Part shown: positions 60,141 through 64,000 of the stretch, piece after piece
Numbering within the stretch: position 1 is the stretch's first letter
Layout: every line of letters starts with the position of its first letter
Origin: Bacillota bacterium
GTDB taxonomy: Bacteria > Bacillota > Clostridia > Christensenellales > Aristaeellaceae
DNA: 64,000 nt
NCBI GenBank assembly: GCA_023436585.1
Contig: JAEZIN010000035.1
Coordinates: forward strand, 1 to 64,000
Reading direction: 5' to 3'
Notes under the pieces: model-generated
Told to the model about the DNA's origin: nothing
The model's input: the letters and a program-made list of their open reading frames with translations, nothing else
Databases searched by the model: none
Made by a program: the position numbers and the translations under genes

Positions 60141-60620
60141 ATGCCGGATAACATGGCAAGGCAGGGCGTGCCGGTCAATACGGTGCGGGCCAGGCGTTTA
60201 TGCGACAGCCGGGCGGCCGAAATGCTGTCCATATACTTGTTTCTATCTTTTTTCTTGCTGTTCTTGGTGCTTGGCGAGAATTTCTCAGATTTGAGCTTTT
60301 TGTTTGGCGGATTACTGGCTGCCAATACGCTTTGGTTCGTGTTGAAAAAAATCCGTTCATACAGTTTGCTCACGGAGGATGGGGTATACATCGTCAGGCG
60401 CGGCTTTGCGGTGCTCATCCCTTGGAGAAAGATTGAACGCGTGGAATATATTTATACCAGGGCGATAAGGAGCAGCGGTTACTACCGCATTCATTACAAG
60501 CCTGACCTGAAGGATGACATCACAGGGACGCCCATCGTGCTGGACCGGAAGCGGGACTATACTTTTCCGGTCAGCAAAAAGGCCGGCGAAATTTTTCTTG
60601 ATTATTCCAAGGTAACATAA
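60141..60620 (+). CDS. PH-like (YcxB-like) membrane protein, paralogue 4
   Basis: 159 residues, AGGAGAG 8 bases before the ATG. Opens GVPVNTVRARRLCDSRAAEM; helices about 28-46 and 50-66; LLTEDGVYIVRRGFAVLIPW, and the domain end KPDLKDDITGTPIVLDRKRD. The most diverged copy in the first helix. Confidence 0.75.
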   Translation: MPDNMARQGVPVNTVRARRLCDSRAAEMLSIYLFLSFFLLFLVLGENFSDLSFLFGGLLAANTLWFVLKKIRSYSLLTEDGVYIVRRGFAVLIPWRKIERVEYIYTRAIRSSGYYRIHYKPDLKDDITGTPIVLDRKRDYTFPVSKKAGEIFLDYSKVT

Positions 60621-60687
60621 CAGCAGGGAACGGGTGCGGCAAAAGTAATGTGGCATCGGCCAGCAAAGTGTGGAGGAGGGAAAGGAT

Positions 60688-61203
60688 ATGAACGCAACGC
60701 AGGGAAGGCAGGGCGTGCCTATCAAAACGGTGCGGGAGAAAATCATCCGGGACAACCGCCGCCCATACGCCTTTAGTACGGGCTTTCTCACATTGCTTTT
60801 TGTACTTTTTTTTGTGGTCAACATAATCGGGCAGGGCAGGCTGGATCTTTTCGTTTTCCTGCTCTTTCTTGGCTGGGCAGGCTACGGTATTTGGTTTTTC
60901 ACGCAAAGATTTGCCCATTACAGCTTTGTGGCGGAGGATGGCTTCTATATTGTGGACAGGGGCTATGCCGTGCATATCCCCTGGGAGAAGATACAATACG
61001 CGGAAGTGATTATGTCGGGATACAGTTCGCGCTATGCACACAGCAACCATATGATGCGGATTTACTTTCAGCCCGACATTGTGGATGAGGTCACAGGCAC
61101 GCCCGTTCAGATCGAGGAGGACAGGGATGACCGCTTTCTCTATTCCAGCGAAATCCTTGAATGCTTCAAGCGCCATGTGCCGGTAACGGCGGCTTCGGCG
61201 TAA
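60688..61203 (+). CDS. PH-like (YcxB-like) membrane protein, paralogue 5
   Basis: 171 residues, start at ATG 60688 (GGAGGAGGG and AAAGGAT upstream). Opens GVPIKTVREKIIRDNRRPYA; helices about 33-52 and 58-76; SFVAEDGFYIVDRGYAVHIP, end QPDIVDEVTGTPVQIEEDRD. Very similar to paralogue 6 at both ends. Confidence 0.75.
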   Translation: MNATQGRQGVPIKTVREKIIRDNRRPYAFSTGFLTLLFVLFFVVNIIGQGRLDLFVFLLFLGWAGYGIWFFTQRFAHYSFVAEDGFYIVDRGYAVHIPWEKIQYAEVIMSGYSSRYAHSNHMMRIYFQPDIVDEVTGTPVQIEEDRDDRFLYSSEILECFKRHVPVTAASA

Positions 61204-61284
61204 CAGGTAAAAAACCGGCATCGGGGCATACATGAGATTGGGTATACCGGGATCCCAAGAAATACATCAGTGGGGGGTAAATTC

Positions 61285-61815
61285 ATGGAGCAGCGGAAGG
61301 TTCCCAAAGGCGTACCGGTGCGTTCGGTGCGGGGGAAAAGCATCAAGGATAATCGGTTTCATTACAACCTTTCCTCGGTTTTTCTGGCGGGTTTGGTGTT
61401 AGTGGTCGTGCTGATGAATTTTAGGTTTTTGATCATAAGCCTTTCCGCTCTCCTGTTTGTTCTTGTCTTTGGAGGCTGCCTGCTTGTAAGAAAACTCACC
61501 CATTACTGCTTTGTGGCGGAGGACGGCTATTACATTGTGCACTGGGGCCGTGCCGTGCGCATCCCCTGGGAGAAGATACACAGCGTGGAAGTGACTGCAT
61601 GGGAGTATGGGTACAGACCGGCTATATGGCCGTTTACGTATAGCCGCAGGCGCTTAATCCAAATCCTTCTGATTTGCTTTCAGCCGGATATCGTGGATGA
61701 GGTGACAGGCGCGCCCGTGGAAATCAAAACAGGCAGGGATGACATATTTCCCTTTACCAAGACAGCCCTCAATTGTTTTCAGCGCCATGTGATGGTCACC
61801 AAGGCTTCGGCGTAA
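61285..61815 (+). CDS. PH-like (YcxB-like) membrane protein, paralogue 6
   Basis: 176 residues, GGGGGG 8 bases before the ATG. Opens GVPVRSVRGKSIKDNRFHYN; helices about 28-50 and 52-70; CFVAEDGYYIVHWGRAVRIP, end QPDIVDEVTGAPVEIKTGRD. Has an insertion of about 15 residues (EYGYRPAIWPFTYSRRRLI) relative to the others. Last member; the next gene is phage-derived. Confidence 0.75.
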   Translation: MEQRKVPKGVPVRSVRGKSIKDNRFHYNLSSVFLAGLVLVVVLMNFRFLIISLSALLFVLVFGGCLLVRKLTHYCFVAEDGYYIVHWGRAVRIPWEKIHSVEVTAWEYGYRPAIWPFTYSRRRLIQILLICFQPDIVDEVTGAPVEIKTGRDDIFPFTKTALNCFQRHVMVTKASA

Positions 61816-61940
61816 CCAAATCCATTTGACAAGCCCATAGCACCTGCAGCGGGATGGGGGAAAAGGCGTATTGGCCCCCACCCTGGTTTCCCGCTGCCAT
61901 TTTTCAGGGAAAAAACGATTTTACCAAGGAGGATGAAAGG

Positions 61941-62681
61941 ATGAAGACCAATACCAGCTTGGGCGGCGGGAACGCGAAAAAGAGAAGGGCGGAGGAGCTT
62001 GCGGCCCTGGAACGGGAAAGCATGATGCCCGTGGGGGGCGGTGAGTTGGCGGGGATGAACGGCGGGATGCCGGGGGGAGTGCCTGGAATGGGCGGAGTAC
62101 CCGGCATGAGCGGTATGCCTGGCATGGGTGGAATGCCTGGTACGGCGGGAGCAAGCCCCCGCCCTACAATAGGATTGAGCGGTATGCCTGTACCCGGCGG
62201 GATGCCGGGAGGAGTGCCCGGCATGGGTGGAATGCCTGGTATGGGTGGTATGCCCGGCATGGGCGGAGTGTCTGGAATGGGCGGTATGCCCGGCATGGGT
62301 GGAATGCCTGGTATGGGTGGTATGCCCGATATGGGCGGCATGGCCCCCGTAGGGCGGGGGCCGGCGTTCGCCGCTTTAGGCAAGCCATCCCCCAATCTGT
62401 TGAATCCTTCCCAAGCCGGGATGATTCATCCGGCGTATGATCCCGCGAATCTGGACGCATCCAGCGGTTCTGCCATCCCCGGTGAGGAAACCTCCCTCTT
62501 GAGGGAGGGGATGCGGCGAAGCCGTGACGGAAGGAGTTCTTCGCCGGATACCCAGGACGCATCCTTCCCCGCCCCGTCCGTGATCACCCCCTCCCGGGTG
62601 GTGGAGGCCATGGCTACCCTTCGGGAATATCAGGCGGGCAAGCAGCGGCTGGAAGCGCGGATCGTGGAAAACGACAAGTGA
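61941..62681 (+). CDS. Gly/Met/Pro-rich phage ORF, N-terminal part of the portal reading frame
   Basis: 246 residues from the ATG at 61941 (AAGGAGGATG upstream) to TGA 62679-62681. Residues about 30-140 are GMPGMGG-type tandem repeats (21-base DNA units). A family G palindrome (62143-62167) and a family C repeat (62484-62538) lie in frame in it. Residues about 215-246 (VVEAMATLREYQAGKQRLEA, then RIVENDK) have the form of the N-terminal helix of siphophage portal proteins, and the same frame continues past the TGA with WRMRHGE. Function as separate protein doubtful. Confidence 0.6.
   Translation: MKTNTSLGGGNAKKRRAEELAALERESMMPVGGGELAGMNGGMPGGVPGMGGVPGMSGMPGMGGMPGTAGASPRPTIGLSGMPVPGGMPGGVPGMGGMPGMGGMPGMGGVSGMGGMPGMGGMPGMGGMPDMGGMAPVGRGPAFAALGKPSPNLLNPSQAGMIHPAYDPANLDASSGSAIPGEETSLLREGMRRSRDGRSSSPDTQDASFPAPSVITPSRVVEAMATLREYQAGKQRLEARIVENDK
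62143..62167 (-). repeat. Family G palindrome inside the phage frame
   Basis: CGGCGGGAGCAAGCCCCCGC then CCTAC, identical to 47363-47387 and inverted relative to 45398-45422. It keeps the reading frame open (encodes AGASPRPT). A half copy is at 62348-62363. Confidence 0.7.
62484..62538 (+). repeat. Family C repeat inside the phage frame
   Basis: CCTCCCTC / GAGGGAGG stem, GGATGCGGCGAAGCCGTGACG, GAAGGAG. Same element as 18561-18608 in the other orientation. In frame it encodes TSLLREGMRRSRDGRS. Confidence 0.6.
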
Positions 62682-64000
62682 TGGCGCATGCGCCACGGGG
62701 AGACCGTCCAGGGCGAATCTGCCGCGCCGCCTGTCCGCAGCGCATGGCTGGTGAACAGCATCCTCAACAAGCACGCCGACGCCATGGACAACTTCCCGGA
62801 GGCCAGTGTTTTGCCCAGGGAGGAGGGCGACAAGGATGCGGCCAAGGTTCTTTCCCAGGTGCTGCCGGTGATATTGGAGCAGAACGGGTTTGATGCCGTG
62901 TGGTCGGACGCGTGGTACAACAAGCTTCAATTTGGTGCGGCGGTGTACGGCGTTTTTTGGAACCAGCGCAAGCTGAACGGCCTGGGGGATGTGGAGATCC
63001 GCAATACGGACCTGTTGAACCTTTTCTGGGAGCCGGGCGTCCGCGATATTCAAATGAGCCGCAACCTGTTCCATGTGGAGAAGCTGCCCAACGAAACGCT
63101 GGAGGGGCTGTATCCGAAGCTTCGCGGCAAACTCACCGGCAGCGGGTTCCGCCTTTCCGAATACGACCGGGATGATCCGGCCGACGACCATAAATCCAGC
63201 CTGGTGGTGGACTGGTATTACAAGACGCTGCAGAACGGCCGGGAGGTATTGCACTTTTGCAAGCTGTGCGCCGGGGAGGTGCTGTATTGCAGCGAGGATG
63301 ACACAAACACGCGGGATACGGGCTTTTACGCCCACGGGAAGTATCCCTTTGTGGTGGATGTGCTCTTCCCCATAAAGGAAGGCCCGGCGGGGTTCGGCTA
63401 TATTGACCTGATGAAGGACACCCAGGAGCGCATCGACGCCCTGGCCGCCGGTATCGTCAAAAACGCCAGGATGCGGGCTACCAAGCGCTTTTTCATCCGC
63501 ACCAGCGGCAGCGTGAACGAAAAGGAGTTTGCCGACTGGAACCGGGAGCTGGTGCACACCGAAGGCGCGCTGGATGAAAGCAGCGTGCGGGAAATTACCG
63601 TGGCGCCCATGGGCGCGGATGTGATGAACGCCTACCAGGCGCTGATTGAGGAGCTGAAGGAAACCAGCGGCAACCGCGATTTCAGTCAGGGCGGCACCAG
63701 CGGCGGCGTCACCGCCGCCAGCGCCATCGCCGCGCTGCAGGAGGCCGGGAGCAAGCTGAGCCGCGATATGCTCAAGGGCGCTTACCGTGCGTTTACTTCC
63801 GTGTGCAATTTGGCGCTGGAAGTGATCCGCCAGTTTTACGACCTGCCCCGCACCTTCCGCATTGTGAGCAAGGGGGGCGAAGGCTATGTCACCTTTGACA
63901 ACGGCGCACTGCTTACAAGCAGCCAGGGCAGCGATTTCGGCACGGAAATGGGGCAGCGGCTGCCGGTGTTCGATATCCTGGTCAGGCCCCAAAAGAGCAA
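62682..64000 (+). CDS. Phage portal protein, continues past the end of the window
   Basis: The frame directly follows the TGA of 61941-62681 and stays open for 439 codons to the window end. It may start at ATG 62688 by re-initiation, 6 bases after the stop, although no good binding site is seen. Portal-type content: SAWLVNSILNKHADAMDNFP, KLQFGAAVYGVFWN, GYIDLMKDTQERIDALAAGI (near the crown/stem), NRDFSQGGTSGGVTAASAIA (membership of the DUF-type siphophage portals that carry the S-Q-G-x-T-S/A motif). Forms the dodecameric DNA entry ring with TerL as partner. N-terminus lost or split by the UGA. Confidence 0.8.

Noticed and set aside
61990..62340. Collagen-like Gly-x-y domain in the Gly-Met-rich ORF
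   Set aside because: The repeat is a seven-residue GMPGMGG unit, not a regular Gly-x-y triplet, so a collagen helix is not expected.
62679..62681. Selenocysteine at the UGA of the portal frame
   Set aside because: Position fits Trp in portal proteins and no SECIS-like hairpin is evident directly downstream.
62376..63992. 538-codon reverse-strand open frame opposite the portal gene
   Set aside because: Antisense shadow of a GC-rich coding frame; no start signal and no protein-like domain pattern, whereas the forward frame is a clear portal protein.
1..64000. tRNA, rRNA and known riboswitches
   Set aside because: I looked for TTCGA-type T-loops with acceptor stems, rRNA cores and common purine, TPP, SAM and T-box patterns and found none that I can support by eye.

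Overview
The window looks like chromosomal DNA of a high-GC, endospore-forming member of the Clostridia (Firmicutes); a Christensenellales- or Oscillospirales-like gut lineage is my guess, not a demonstrated assignment. Reasons: strong GGAGG ribosome binding sites almost everywhere, ECF sigma/DUF4367 anti-sigma pairs, BspA-type leucine-rich repeats, SagB-type oxidoreductase, Mbeg1-like and rhomboid proteins, collagen-like proteins with Peptidase_G2 ends, a Cys-rich coat-like protein, and many short palindromic intergenic repeats of kinds common in gut Clostridia. Most of the DNA is GC-rich. Three blocks are clearly AT-rich and foreign-looking (7.2-8.1 kb, 21.1-23.3 kb, 35.8-38.0 kb).

Layout. 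0-7.1 kb: secreted/lipoprotein genes, membrane genes, SagB-type oxidoreductase, LRR protein. 7.2-8.1 kb: lone AT-rich gene with a TIR/deoxyribosyltransferase-like domain under a palindromic operator. 8.5-17.2 kb: ordinary metabolic and membrane genes (MATE exporter, VOC protein, Ohr peroxidase, rhomboid, Mbeg1-like hydrolase, EamA transporter with a His-rich tail). 17.3-21 kb: phage-type control and replication module: S24/XRE repressor, operators and promoter, small ORFs, DnaD-like initiator with a 10-bp-phased iteron array inside it, DnaC-like loader, and a truncated small Cys protein. 21.1-23.3 kb: AT-rich three-gene cassette of unknown function. 23.4-34.6 kb: HxlR regulator with divergent flavin-type oxidase, duplicated secreted proteins, adenine deaminase, a group of immunity-like and membrane proteins, LysM protein. 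34.8-35.7 kb: repeat-dense non-coding DNA. 35.9-38 kb: a 705-residue PHP plus AlbA_2-like fusion protein. 38.3-44.2 kb: tandem arrays of secreted paralogues and a Cys-rich protein. 44.8-64 kb: terminase small subunit, three collagen-like surface proteins, a two-gene DUF6232 cluster, sigma/anti-sigma pair, six PH-like membrane paralogues, terminase large subunit, and portal protein running off the end.

How it fits together. The phage genes (repressor, replication, TerS, TerL, portal) keep the normal order of a siphovirus genome on one strand but are separated by 24, 12 and 3 kb of non-phage genes. TerS and TerL, although 12 kb apart, have similar promoters each followed by a LexA-like GAAY-N4-GTTC palindrome. 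TerL carries a +1 shift in an 11-G tract inside its P-loop and the portal frame is interrupted by one UGA where Trp would fit, so the element is probably a decaying, cargo-invaded prophage (or the two lesions are sequencing errors). The non-phage stretches are marked by repeated tandem duplication of secreted or membrane protein genes and by at least six families of hairpin repeats, several of which sit at gene 3' ends and two of which have entered the phage reading frame. No integrase, tRNA, rRNA or CRISPR array was seen.
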